A stretch of DNA of 64,000 nt from the NCBI GenBank assembly GCA_963682055.1, contig OY821745.1, forward strand, positions 4,285,501 through 4,349,500, in the 5' to 3' direction. Shown here one piece after another: positions 47,201 through 60,127 of this stretch. This stretch comes from Primula veris (Eukaryota; Streptophyta; Magnoliopsida; Ericales; Primulaceae). The translations under genes and the position numbers were made by a program. The notes beneath the pieces were generated by a model, which saw nothing but the letters and a program-made list of their open reading frames with translations, was not told where the DNA came from and did not search any database. Position 1 is the stretch's first letter. The number at the start of each line of letters is the position of its first letter.

Positions 47201-49317
47201 CATCAAATTTTAACAAAAACTTATGTTTTGAAAAACAAGATACGGATAACCTAACGTATTCAATACGGACCATATTAATTAGCGAGTGAAGTGGCAAATA
47301 TAAAAATAAAATAATGGCTTAAGATTATTAAATAATAAATTTGTGATTCTCGTTCACTGTTTACAGGTTAGCATCCCAGTGGGTTTCAATGTAAGTTTCT
47401 GACAAAAATAAAATAAAAACTGTTTGTGAAAAAAAAATAAAAAAAATTACATTAATGGGTAGATATATTGAGTCAAATATACACTAAATAAAATTTCAAG
47501 AAAATCTAAGGCCTAAGGTGTGTAGTTTCTGCCAAAGTGATAAGTTATAGCCAGTAAAAATTAGGCACAGGCACAGCTTATAAGCTGGCCAATTTGTAGA
47601 TCTCAGTCCCAAGCAAAACTATGAATTTATCACCTATGTTCTCTAGTCTTTAGAATTCTTAAAATGTCACACTTTTTATTGACATTTTTGTTCTTTCAGG
47701 ATAATTGATTTTTAAACAAATGCACTTTAAAGAATGTGTTCACTATAGATGAACAAGTTTCATCCAGATTGCCAATCCGTATTGGTTATAGAAGCATTAA
47801 AATTAACAAGTCTTCTTAAACATCCTGGGATCGGTTCCGTGGGATCATAGTAAAATTAAAGAACTTGAAAGTTGAAACCATGATTGAAAACTTTAATTTG
47901 TAGAAAATTAATTTAGTTTATAAACACTTTTAAGAAACGGTAATTGTTTCACAAACAAAGCAGGTTTAATGGTCCGGTTGGGTTGATGATTTAATATAAT
48001 TGAGTTTGTTCAAATTTATGTAAAATGGTTTCGCGATTAATTGTCGAATCCAAATCTAAACTATTTATATTTTAATGCAAACGGTCCCAACAATTATAGT
48101 TTGAATATACTAAATGTTTTTACACCCAATAATGACACATCAAGAAGAGATGTGGACCACCATTATCCACAAATTAACATCCAAAAATAATATAGTTAGA
48201 AATTGAAAAACTACTAATATTTGAATATCTTAAAGAACATGGGACCAAAAATTGGACAAAGGTAGATAAAAATATTGTTTATGTTAGAAAACAACCAAAA
48301 ATATGTATGCCGAGCAAAACTGAGAAAGAGTAATGTGAAAAATCACTTAAACCTCCTAGCTAAAAACAGCTAATATTGAAGGCACATCGTATATATTAGC
48401 ATATACAAGTGCTCTAATATTTATATTTAGTTTGTGCTAAACTATGGCCGCAAAGCTCATTTTTTGTCACATGCGGATGGAAGATTTGCACATTAATTAA
48501 TATACTTGAAACTGTCAAAATAAAATGCATCATGAATATTAAATCCAAACATAAAACTATGAAAAAAAATTACAAAGTAACTTCACTGATTTGTGCAAAA
48601 AAACAAAGAAAGTGTTCCTGTTAAAATAAATAAAATGGCAAAACTTTAAAAAATACTTTTCTTACATGAAAAATAAATATAACTTTTAAGATATGAAGCA
48701 ACCAAAAACGAAAAAACAAGTCAAAAAAAATGCTTTGAAGAGCAAAAAAAAAAAAAGAGAGGCTGAGAAGTGAAAAGCTTGAGATGATGTATAGTGATTT
48801 AGGGTTGAGGGTTTATATAAGCTTTTCAAAGTTTCAAATATGGTAACAAATAACAATAATAAATAAAAATATTAGGGTTACGTGTTTGGGCAATGGGGCA
48901 GTTTGTCGGCTGCCCAAAAATAATATTTTATGTAAATAATGTCGAAATAAGTAATGGGGCAGTATTTTATTGAATTCTTACTTACTTATCTCTTCGTGCA
49001 TGAATCCACTTGGTCCTGACACATTAATTTTATTTGAAATTTTGAATACTCCAAATAACTTAGACTTATCCATATACACTATTTATTTGGTATTAAAAAT
49101 TGTAAAAATTTGTAAAAAATTGAAGTAATACATGTAGTTTAGCGCCTCGTTTGGTTGTGGGACTTGTAGATCATGTCCCGAGAATGAGTACTAGTATATT
49201 ATGAAAGAAATAATTAAACACTCAAAATAAAGGTAATGAACTATTGTCACACAGCGGCTAAGAATTGTGGCAGAAGCGTTCAAAAAGGCCAAACTAGCTA
49301 GCTGAAATCCAAACTGG

Positions 49318-49633
49318 TCATTTCGTCCTATAACAATAGTCCATTACGAAAATATGCGTTAAGTTTGACCGAACAATAACGTATACCAAATTTGTCGAAA
49401 GTAAAAATTTCAAAATTTAATCATATAGTTTAAAATTTCAATTATATTATTAGATTTTGAAATTTTTTATATTGGCAATTTTGATACAAATTATTGCTCG
49501 ATCAAACTTGGCACATCACATGGTATCGTAGTGGACTATTGTTATGAGGACAATTTTGATATAAGTTATTGCTCGATCAAACTTGACACATCATATGGTA
49601 TCGTAGTGGACTATTGTTATGAGACGGAGGGAG
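49318..49633. mobile_element. Stowaway-like MITE with an internal 75-bp duplication
   Basis: The left CGTCCTATAACAATAGTCCA is the complement of the right end (CTCCCTCCGTCTCATAACAA). The right half is duplicated in tandem: 49474-49548 and 49549-49623 share CGATCAAACTTG(G/A)CACATCA and GGTATCGTAGTGGACTATTG. Confidence 0.7.
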
Positions 49634-49836
49634 TAACTTGTTGATCACAAAAGGACCGACCATCCAAATATACGTCCTAACGGAATCTTAAATGAGTCAT
49701 CAACGGATAGCAATCAAACTAGCTACGCCCTATTAGCATTCAAGTAAAGATAGTATAAACGAGATCATATCATACCAAAATCAATAAAGGTATGGAAAAA
49801 CAAAACAAACTCCTACTCAAATCTTATCGATAAACT

Positions 49837-50306
49837 GACGGAGCTTGTCCTGTTTTAGTTGATTGGCTAATTTAGACTAGTTTGAGTGTTGGGATGTTGC
49901 ATTGGGTTCTTATGTCATGGTTAAATTTTTGTGATCGGGTTTACTTGTGTGTTGGCACCCCGATGGTGCTTTTGTTGAACTAGTATGTGTTTGAGTACTC
50001 TTAGACCTACTTACGCTTCTACTGGTCCGAATGTGCCTTTCATTTGATGCGCTTGACAATATTTCAGTGTCTCGTTGATAGTTACATATAGATTTTTTCA
50101 TGTTTTAATACTACGTCTTTCTTGTGTATTTTGTTCCCTTTGTCCAAGATATGATTAATTGGTGGGTTATCGGGCTTCTTGGCAGCTTTTGCGTTCTGTA
50201 CTATTCTATTTTTGCATAACCTCTTGAAGTATGTTCCAGGACACCTAAATTATGTATTTCCGCTTATTTTAATAATAATGAGTATGTTTCTATTAAAAAA
50301 AAAAAA
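49837..50306 (+). mobile_element. 5'-truncated LINE-like retro-insertion
   Basis: The 470-bp insertion ends in A12 and is flanked by a perfect 14-bp direct repeat, CTTATCGATAAACT (49823-49836 and 50307-50320). This is the signature of target-primed reverse transcription. The sequence before the tail (TTTTAATAATAATGAGTATG) looks like a LINE 3' untranslated region. No intact ORF on the plus strand. It could alternatively be a processed pseudogene of an unrecognised transcript. Confidence 0.8.
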
Positions 50307-51482
50307 CTTATCGATAAACTAAAAAGACTCAGACTAGACTGCACCTACAACCTCGTTTGAATACAGCGAAAATGTACCAAACTACCAGCTAGAGGGTAGC
50401 CTAAAAGACCTCGACTTGGTCTGCTCTGAAGCCAGAACTGGGGAAGATGCAATGCTTGCGCTTATACGGCGTTGGTGTACCGTAAGTATGACTAGAGACA
50501 CTTTTTTTTAATTTAATTTTTTGGCATTCTTTAGTTATAATGTTGCATCTCCACCACTTCTTAAATGATTAGGAACTGAATCCGATTTTTGAAGCTACTA
50601 AACAACTTATTGGTGTGTTAGAATACCAAGGTAATCCCTCACAGAAAACAAGTAGAGAATTACAATTATTGTGACATGCTATCATTTTTACGAGGCGAAA
50701 GACAGTTTTGTCTCAAGATTTTTCTTGCGAGCACGTGCAACTCAAAAAAATCGAGTTGAAATCAATACAAGTTCCTTGTAACTATTGTGAAAAAAGCAAT
50801 TTTATATAATCTTGGATTATTGAGAATTGTCTTGTCTCAAAAATTGTCTTGTAAAAGTATCCGGCCCCGAAAAACCTCAATGCACACAATTCAATTGAAC
50901 TGCCACAAAAGACATTTCCTCGTAGAGCTAGATCAATTAAATTTAACCGGGTCACATTTTTTTACAATACGATGAAAGTCTTTCATACTTTTAAGCAAAT
51001 GAGCGGGTCTAAGTACTGCAACTGGAAAAATTGGGTTCATCTAGCAAATAAATAAGCCAAAAAAGCAAATAACATGAGTTGGAAAGCTACAACCAAATAA
51101 CCCCAAGATATCAGTTTGAAGGGTTACAGACAACCTCTAATAAACTTAGAAATTTATCAGTCTTTCCGATTGTTCTCCTAAATATTCCGATCACCCAATC
51201 ACTTTATATTTTAGAACTAGAGATTCTGATACTTTACAGGTAACGCCTTCACAGGATTATATATGAAAACCTGGAGTGGAGCTTATTGTTGCATGTATAA
51301 GATATAAATTTGAAATTTAATTTACAGAAGTTAAAAAAAGAAATAATAATAGTACTAAAACAAAAATAAAATAGACGTTGATTGAAAGGGAAACTACAAT
51401 CTATCAAACCATGGTAGGTGATATGTTTCTGTTTGTGTTCCACCTCATTGATCTCGTTGACAATCCTGAAGATAAATTAAAA

Positions 51483-52489
51483 TTAAGGCTGCGTATCTAT
51501 AGAGCCTGGATTTTTATATTACAATTTTTTCTAAAAAAACGCACAAACCGTACATTTTTTGTACGAACCGTACATTTAATCTACCGTTTGGGCTGAATTG
51601 CAATTTTTTTGAATTTCAGGGACTGAAATGTAATTTCTGTAAACTTTAGGCAAACCGTACATTTAATATACGGTTTGGACTGAATTGCAATTTTTACGAA
51701 ATGCAGGGACTGAAATGTAATTTCTGCAAACTTCAGCCAAACCGTACATTTAATCTACGGTTTGGCTGAAATTTGCAGAAATTACATTTCAGTCCCAGAA
51801 TTTCGAAAAAATTGCAAATTAGTCCCAAAAAAATAAAAAAAATTGAAATTAAACATGAATTTTTTTTTTATAGGAAAAACTAAATTCCCTATTCGTATAT
51901 TTAAAATAAAAAAGAACTTTTTATAAAAATTATAAATCTTTTAAACATGACTTTTTTATATAAATCTTTTAAACATGATTTTTTTTTTATATAAAATTGG
52001 TCAATTCTAACAATCTCTCAAAATAAACACAAACATAGACTTACACAAATATATATCATATTTATAGCCATTAGTTTTTTCTATAAAAAAAATTCATGTT
52101 TAATTTCAATTTTTTTTGGACTAATTTGCATTTTTTTTGAAATTCAGGGACTGAAATGTAATTTCTGCAAACTTCAGCCAAACCGTAGATTAAATGTACG
52201 GTTTGGCTATGTACGGTTTGGCTGAAGTTTGCAGAAATTACATTTCAGTCCCTGCATTTCGTAAAAAATTGCAATTCAGTCCAAACCGTAGATTAAATGT
52301 ACGATTTGGCTGAAGTTTACAGAAATTACATTTCAGTCCCTGAAATTCAAAAAAAAATACAATTTAGCTGAAACCGTAGATTAAATGTACGGTTCGTGCA
52401 AAAAATGTACGGTTTGTGCGTTTTTTCAGAAAAAATGTAGTATAAAAATCAAGACTTATCTATATGGGCAATAAAATCAGACCTTAATT
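51483..52489. mobile_element. Large foldback element (about 1 kb)
   Basis: The outer arms AATTAAGG...GGATTTTTATATTAC (left) and their complement (right, TATAAAAATC...CCTTAATT) enclose arms of more than 300 bp. These are built from repeated AAACCGTACATTTAATCTAC / GTACGGTTTGG units and GGGACTGAAATGTAATTTCT blocks in both orientations. The centre (about 51850-52070) is simple A/T sequence. No ORF. Confidence 0.8.
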
Positions 52490-53350
52490 AGTTGACATAG
52501 TGTTAAAAGCATGTATGAATTTCAATTTTGGATTTTTTAGGAATCTTAAAGGATACTATTTTTAATATTAATTTTATTTTATTTATTTATTTTAGTTTTA
52601 TATTTTTTCCTGCTTTTAAATTTGAAAGTTGAAATATTTTAATGGGCAAAGAGGAAATTCGGATAATTTAAGAGAAATTTAAGGAAGGGTATTTTGGTCT
52701 ATAAAAATCTTTTGCGTTTTTCAATATTAAGACAATATGATCGTACTAAACATGAATTCCCCGAAAAACTTAACCACGTAATCATTTCCAATACATGGAA
52801 AAAATAAAATAAAAAATATTGAACAAGGTAAAATCTAATTAATCAATAAAAATAAAATAAAAATAGAAAAAAATAGGAAAGAATCTAGAAAAATAACAAA
52901 AAATGGAAAAAATAAAATAAAAAATAAAAAATTCCAAAAAAATTTAAAAACCCAAGAAAATTTGAAAAGTCTAAAAAAATTAATAATATCTTCTATACTT
53001 ATAATTTTATGAGTTTATAGGTTGAAAATTTATAAGTTATTATAAGTGACGTAAATGAAATAAAAAATATGTTTAGCTTAATTTTTCTATACATGTTGAG
53101 ATTTTTACCACTTATTTGTTAAAAAAAAATATTGTAAAAAAAATTTGAGTTTGTATAAAATTTTAAACGAATTTTTTTTTAAACAACTGCCGTGTAAATG
53201 AAAATCAAACAAAACTTAAAATTTTTCCATGAAAAGACTTGAAATAAAATCAAATTCTCCCAAAAAAGGCAAAAAAAACATCCTAAAAAAAAAGTAGTAA
53301 ATACAATACAAGTGTATGTATCTATTGCAACACTGCTCAGGCAAGGTCAG

Positions 53351-53351
53351 T

Positions 53352-53389
<38 letters not shown>

Positions 53390-53390
53390 T
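53351..53390 (+). repeat. (CT)n(AT)n microsatellite in the PX gene upstream region
   Basis: About ten CT units followed by nine AT units and a TTATTTATATAC stretch. CT-rich runs are common near plant transcription starts, so this may mark the start of the PX gene leader. Confidence 0.6.
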
Positions 53391-53943
53391 ATTTATATAC
53401 ACAGATATATATTTAAATATGTATATACCGATTTGATCCGGAAATTCCAAACCCTCTTGTTTTTCACTTATTAGAGAAATTAAATTTACACCCAATTAAC
53501 TTTTATTCCCCTTATCAGTGGTTTCAATTTACGTACAGAATTATAATATACTTTATTGTTTAATCAACTGTTACTAGCCACTTATTTTTATTTAGGATAT
53601 AACTAAAAGGAGTTGTTTATTGGGAATTGATAAGGTTAAAGATTTAAGCTTTTTGTTCTGGGTTTCTATGATCAGGAAAAAACCCTAAAGGGTATTCTTA
53701 AATTAGTCGAAGTTTCGGTTTTTTTTTTTTTTTGAAATATTGGATTATCCTTGAGTAGTTGGAAATTTGAATCATTTGTATTGGACAATCTTTGAATTTG
53801 AGCTCGTTAGTATTTGTTATCGTTTTCGTTTTATATATAGTGTTGTTTTCAATTTATGTTCATAATAACTTGCTTGGATAATTAAATATTTATTTGTTTG
53901 CATAAACAAGCATATATACGTAACACGTTTGTCCTTTTAACAG

Positions 53944-54013
53944 CAAATGTATGTCGAACATGTTGAAAGATTCTGTAAGAACGAGAATGGTTAAGATGTT
54001 CGACATACATTTG
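53944..54013 (+). other. Perfect 18-bp inverted repeat (hairpin) upstream of the PX gene
   Basis: CAAATGTATGTCGAACAT (53944-53961) is exactly complementary to 53996-54013, with a 34-base loop that contains a further ATTCT/AGAAT pair. It lies 228 bases upstream of the ATG at 54241, probably in the leader or a leader intron. Confidence 0.6.
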
Positions 54014-54240
54014 TCACAAAAGAATCTTACTACAAACATGAATGATCAAATTGGAAAATGACCAAATTTCCAACTTTTGGTCCTGATAACTTTAGACTGT
54101 AGAAAGTTTTGTTTTGTTTTATTTTGTTTGTGTGTATGTTTTGTTTGAACATTTGCAAGTCATAATCAGAAACATCTAGCTGCTGATAGTTTCACTGAAT
54201 TAGGGGCAAACATAACAGGTGACATTTAGCTAAGATACAG

Positions 54241-57200
54241 ATGATAAATGAAGACAAGACCTTTGATCCACTTAAAGTAGATTATGCTCCGTTCCAATCA
54301 CAAAATTCCGACGATGATGAAGAATCGCCACTTTCACATTACTCTTCTTTCGGGGAATCAGAATTTGATAGGTACTGCAGTGCCAATTCCGCTATGGGAA
54401 CTCCAAGTGTATGTGGCTCCGTAGGACCATTTCAAGAGAGAGAGAGTCGAGAGTTGGATTTCAGCTCTTTGGAAGGCTCTGGACTTGGAGATTTCAATAA
54501 TAGGATCGAGAATTTTAGACTAGAAGGTGAATTTTCTAAAAGTTTTCAAGAAAGGAGGCTTACATCTTCAGGTGGATCGGGTAGTTTCTCTGGTCATAAA
54601 AGTCAAGATTGTGAAGGGAAGAACAGTTTTGATGAAAAAAATGTCAAAATGGAACGAAATAGGTTTAATAATACGAACCAAAATGCCATTTGGTTAACTG
54701 ATGGATTTAGTTCGCACAATGAGATAGACAGTGTAAACAGAAATGCTACCACGGCATATGATGAATTATGCGAATTTGATGATAGTGGTGGAATTGTCCG
54801 AAATGTTCAACAAAAACTTGATATAAGTTCTATAAATATTCCAATTGCTGATATCAATGTTCAAGTGGTTGAAAATAGTTTATCTGAGTCACAATTACAT
54901 TCTGATGCAGCGTTAGAGAGAGAGGGGGGAGAGAATTACTCAGATGAAGATAAAACTTCATCCAGACCTGAGCATTCCGATGGAGAGGATTCTATGTTTG
55001 GTAGTGGTACAGACTATGATCAGAAAATGGAGAATTTGAATCGGAATAATTTGCAGCTTTATCAGGCAGCAAAGAGAGAGAACGGAAATAATTTTCTTAT
55101 GAGTTCGTCTATAGCATTTGGTTCTGATGATTGGGATGATTATTCTCAAGAAACGAAACAATTTGACATAACTTCGATGATGTTGGACAAAAATGAGATC
55201 GATATTCCTGTTTCTAGGACTATAGGCCAAGGAGCTTTTGAAGTATTAGATCGTTCAGAAAATACTTTTTCCACACCGACCAATATTGTAAATGTTATTG
55301 AGGTAAAGCACCGCAAAGATGTAGAAGATATGCTTATTGCTAAAGAGGACATGGGTGTTCGTGATGATCTGCCGTGTAATCTTGCAGACCAAGTTGATAG
55401 CGATATATCCTCAATCGAGTATAATCCTCTACCAAAAAGATCGCCTCCCAAGAAAGAAGTACATGTTACTGAAGGTAACTTAGGAGAGAGGACTCAATTC
55501 ATAAGTATTAGGGATTGTAATAATGTTGAAGCTACGACAAGCCAATCTCATTCCGTGTCAGCTAAGACATTTGAAGTCCCGGGGAAAAATTTCATTGCCA
55601 GAAAAAAAAATCTGGTGATGATGGACCGAAATTCTACGGAATCATTACAGGATTTTCCAGCATCTTTGGAGCTCTTTCAGAGCCATCGCACACCAGTGAA
55701 GGTAAGTTACTTCCCCATATATGGAAGAGTATCCGTTCGAATGTGTACTCTTTACATTATTTTTTTGTTTTTATCCTGTTTTTATTAACTGTAGTCAAGA
55801 GTCAGCATAATTACTACGGTTTACATAATCAAATTACAAATTTGCAACATATGAAGCTGTTTAGCAGTTTAAGTTTAAGGATCATATGAAGAAATTTTCT
55901 TTTGGATAATTTTAGTTTTGTACACTAACTATCATCTGTTACGATTTTTTGTACACCAACTTACAAACAAAAAATGGTACACTTGCGTTATTTTTCTCAG
56001 CTATTTCGTACACTTGGTGTACCATATAGAAATAAAATCATAGGTTGATTAATCACGAAAATCATATCATTTCTTTTCGTGTTTGTAGCCCCCCCCCCCC
56101 CCCCCCCCCCCCAAATTTTGGTCCTAAACTATGCTTTTCTTATGCATTTTATATAATCAGGAAAAAATATATTAAATTAGGGTACTAATTGCTAATTTGT
56201 ATAGGTTGTGCAAAATTAAAATTTGGATGATATGTTATATGGATGTAACTCTTTAATTTTCTGCTCCCCATCTTAATTTCTTATATCCTTGCTAACTTTA
56301 CCAATTATCGCAGACAGATAATATCGACTTAAATGACTTTTGTGACGAACTTGTTCATGAAATGGAAGAAATATTACTAGATGCTACCGAGTCTAAACAT
56401 GCTAGGTTTACTCATAGTAATATCACAAGCCAAGCCAATTCACCTCTCCCTTTAAGAGATGGTGGTTCAACTGCATCAACATCTGATATTGATCACACTC
56501 ACCCACCAAATCAACAAACTCATAAAATCGATTTAATCGAAGTCATAGGTGCAAAACAAAGAAAAGGAGACGTATCGTTTAGTGAGAGATTAGTTGGAGT
56601 GAAAGAATACACAGTTTATGTTATAAAAGTCACGAGTGGAAATGATCATTGGGAGGTTGAACGAAGGTATCGTGATTTTTGCACTTTATATCGGAGGTTG
56701 AAAACAGTATTCGCTGCTCAAGGTTGGGTTCTTCCATCCTCATGGTTGTCTGTGGAGAGAGAATCGAGAAAGATTTTCGGCAACGTCTCTCCTGATGTTG
56801 TTAGAGAGAGAAGCGCTCTTATTCAGGACTGTCTACGATCCATTCTCTCTTGTCAATTCTCGTCAAGCTTGCCAAGTTCTCTGATATGGTTTTTGTCCCC
56901 ACAAAAAGATCTTCCTAGTTCTCCTTCATCTAATACACACGACCCAAGTGTTTATATGGATAGTAAAATGGTTTTTGGGAAGACAATCTCACTTGTAGTA
57001 GAAGTACGACCATACAAATCTACTAAACAGATTCTGGAAATGCAGCATTTTACTTGTGCTGGATGTCATAAACATTTTGATGATGGGAAAACCCGAGTTT
57101 TAGAATATGTGCAAGCACTAGGGTGGGGGAAACCTCGGCTTTGTGAATATAGTGGTCAGTTATTTTGCTCTATATGTCATACGAATGAACTTGCTGTGTT

Positions 57201-60127
57201 ACCAGCACGAGTTTTGCAATATTGGGATTTTACTTTGTATCCAGTATCCCAGATGGCCAAGTCTTATTTGGATTCCATTCTTGATAAGGTAAGAAAAAGT
57301 TGATGAACTTGTTTCTATATTTAAAGGTTTGTTACATTTTCAAACTCTATTTTCTAATCAGATTTGAAATGTGTACTCCAGGGTTAAATAAATGAAGTAA
57401 TTAGTCACGTACCATCAGATTTTGATATTCTCAAAAAACTGCAGATTCTAGTAATTAGTACATTTTAGGGCGTGTTTGTTTGAGGTTGTATTGGGGTGGG
57501 ATTAGAAATACCGTCGGGCCCACAAGTACCGCGTTTGGTATGAAAAGTGGAGGCGAGACTATTAGTAACATGGGATTAGAAATGATGAGAAATGGGGGTA
57601 TTTGGAGTAATAGGGGGTGTGGTATTGGGAAATGGGGGTATTTGGAGTAAAGGGGGTGTGGTATATATATATTAAAATCATATATGTATATGTATTTTGC
57701 AAGTTTATTTATTATAGATATAAATGTAAATTTGTAAAATAGTCCAACCCCAATAAAAAGCAAACAAACACTTCATTGATATTTCATGTATGTACTATTA
57801 ATCTCACCTTCATTTGTTATCCCGTCATAGTCCGAAGGTACTAATAGTCCCATTACTACTAATACTGCAACCAAACGAGCCCTAACATTAGATTTCTCAA
57901 TGATTTAGCACGCTTAGAGTACCAAATATAAAAAAATATATATATATGAGGAGTTGGGTACTTAATATATATATATTTTTTGAAAGGTACTTAATATATA
58001 TATAAATAGGAACTTAATATATATATATAAATAAGATATTCGAATATTTTTTTATATACCCTTTTCTGTCATGTTTTTCCTATTTAATCCCCTATCCCTG
58101 TGTAAGATTTTTTCCCCTTTTTATGGTGTACAAAGTCAAATAATAGGGTTAGGTTGGGGTACCAAATGCTAACCTTTTGTTGGTTGGTGTATAAAAACCG
58201 AAATCTGATGGTGATCAAACTATAACTAATCTTAACATTTTGAGAAACTATAAATAGATGTAAGCTCTGTTTAACTTCTTATCAGTTATCAGTTATACTT
58301 CTTATAAGTGCTGTAATCTTCTCACAGCCAATGCTATGTGTGAGTGCGGTTAACCCGTTTTTATTCTCCAAAGTCCCAGCTTTGCAACAAGTTACAAGTG
58401 TCAGAAAAAGAATTGGGGATATGCTTCCATTTGTTCGTTGCCCATTTCGTATGTCGATTTTTAAAGGGCTTGGCTCTCGGAGATATATTCTCGAAAGCAG
58501 TGATTTTTTCGCTCTTAAAGACCTCATTGATCTTTCTAGAGGGGCCTTTGCAGGTTAGAATTTTAGAGCTAATTTGGCCAATTTGTTCGTTATAGATAAA
58601 GCCATTGTTGTTTTCATTCTACTAATTTATTTTCAGTTCCTATATATGTTATAATTCTCTTAAAAGACCTTTACTCATTGGGAACAACCAATTTTTGGTT
58701 TATTGTATGTTATTTTGTTGAATCGTATTCTGTCACAACACTTTTTTTAGGAATGTCACAGACTCGCACTCCCAGCATCTTTGGCCAATATGTTCCTTTA
58801 CTTGAGATCATGTCTTTTATACGGAGCAAATTGTTTTCACGTCAAACTTCGTGAAAAAATGGGCAGATATTGTCATTATGTCTTTAAACACATTTAAGTT
58901 AAAGGTTATTTATAGACTCAAATCACATATTCTCTTCAATTAATCAACTTCTATTAGTCCATTACCTGATCTTGTAACTATGTGGCATATTTTATTATTG
59001 AAATTATTAACGTAGTCTTCAGTAATTTTAAACTTGATTAATTTGTGAAAAAAAGTTCCAGGAGGTTCAGGGACTTTGAATAAAAAAAATCGTATGTTAC
59101 TGGCACAGCTCTTGTATGCTGTATTCCTTAAACATATTTATTGGTACCTTTGGTCTTCTTGTAATCTTTTTACCCGAAGGCACTTTACTATAAATATTCT
59201 AATTTATAAATGTTTCGATGTTTACAATTATATTTTGCAGGACTGCCTGTGATGGTAGATGCAGTGTCAAGGAAAATCCTGGAACACATAACAGAACATT
59301 GTCTCTTATGCTGTGATGCGGGAGTCCCTTGCAATGCAAGACAAGCGTGTAATGATCCATCTGCCCTCGTTTTTCCTTTTCAGGTAATGCTACTGAATTT
59401 CATTACTAGTTAGTCTGTGTTATAGAATATGAAATGACCTTGCGAGTAAATGCCTAATTTGAAATGGGTTATGTAATCCTTGTTTGGTTGTTTGCTGCTT
59501 CAAAGTTCAAAGCATTGCTTTTCCCTCTGGAATTCATTTGGTTGACCCGATTAGAAGTTCTGTTTTTTTCCTGGTTTTTTGGCCTGAAATAGCTAGTACC
59601 TTTATGCTGGATGGACCTAGTGTTTTCATGATAATTGAAAATCCAACTTATTTAATTAAAAGCTGCTACCGAACAAGCCTTACGAAGGCATCACATGGCC
59701 ATACACACTCTTTGCAGATATTGTTATATAGATGTTTGTCTTCCTACATTTGAGAAAAAGGGAATTCCATCTTTACTAAAAAATGCTAGAAGTGTAATAG
59801 CCATAATGGTTTCCTTACTAAATAACGTTGCAGGAAGGAGAGATAATAAGGTGCCGATCTTGTAAATCAGTTTTCCACAAGCATTGCTTCAAAAAGGTCC
59901 CAAAATGTCCTTGTGGTGAGTCCCTTAGGATAGAAGGCGAAAAGGATTATAAGGCTAAGAGTGTGATTAACAGCTCTACTTTCGACTTGTTTGGAAGGAA
60001 ATCAGATTCCAGCACTACCATGGGATTTATCTCTAGCCTCTTCACAAAAGCAAAACCTGAAAAGTTGCCGACTAAAGATGGTGATACTGTTATCTCAATG
60101 GGTTCTTTAACAAGCCCCTCACTGTGA
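54241..60127 (+). CDS. PX domain protein with C-terminal Rubicon-homology zinc domain, five exons
   Basis: Exons 54241-55701, 56314-57288, 58328-58553, 59241-59383 and 59834-60127 join in phase to 1,032 residues. The first ~555 residues are acidic, Ser/Asn-rich and look disordered (DDDEESPLSHYSSFGESEFDRYC near the start). A PX domain spans about 560-682 with the phosphoinositide-binding RRYRDF at 604-609. From about 730 a cysteine/histidine-rich region (CAGCHKHF, FCSICH, HCLLCCDAG, CRSCKSVFHKHC, CPCG) matches the Rubicon-homology domain (DUF4206) of Rubicon, PLEKHM1 and DEF8, which in animals binds Rab7. Plant proteins of this layout exist (Arabidopsis At3g48195 type). A role at endosomes or vacuoles, reading PI3P and a Rab, is inference. 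Introns carry MITEs and a 24-C tract. Confidence 0.9.
56089..56112 (+). repeat. Homopolymer of 24 C in intron 1 of the PX gene
   Basis: An uninterrupted C run after TTTGTAG. Such long C tracts are rare in plant DNA and are also prone to assembly or sequencing error, so the exact length is uncertain. Confidence 0.8.
57467..57884. mobile_element. MITE in intron 2 of the PX gene
   Basis: The left AGGGCGTGTTTGTTTGAGGT and the right end (complement AGGGCTCGTTTGGTTGCAGT) are inverted. Internally AAATGGGGGTATTTGGAGTA occurs twice in tandem (57592-57650). CATT flanks TTAGGG...CCCTAA, a weak target duplication. The ends resemble hAT-type MITEs. Confidence 0.6.
59473..59683. mobile_element. MITE in intron 4 of the PX gene
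   Basis: The inverted ends are GTAATCCTTGTTTGGTTG and (as complement) GTAAGGCTTGTTCGGTAGC. About 210 bp, no coding capacity, no clear target duplication. Confidence 0.5.
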
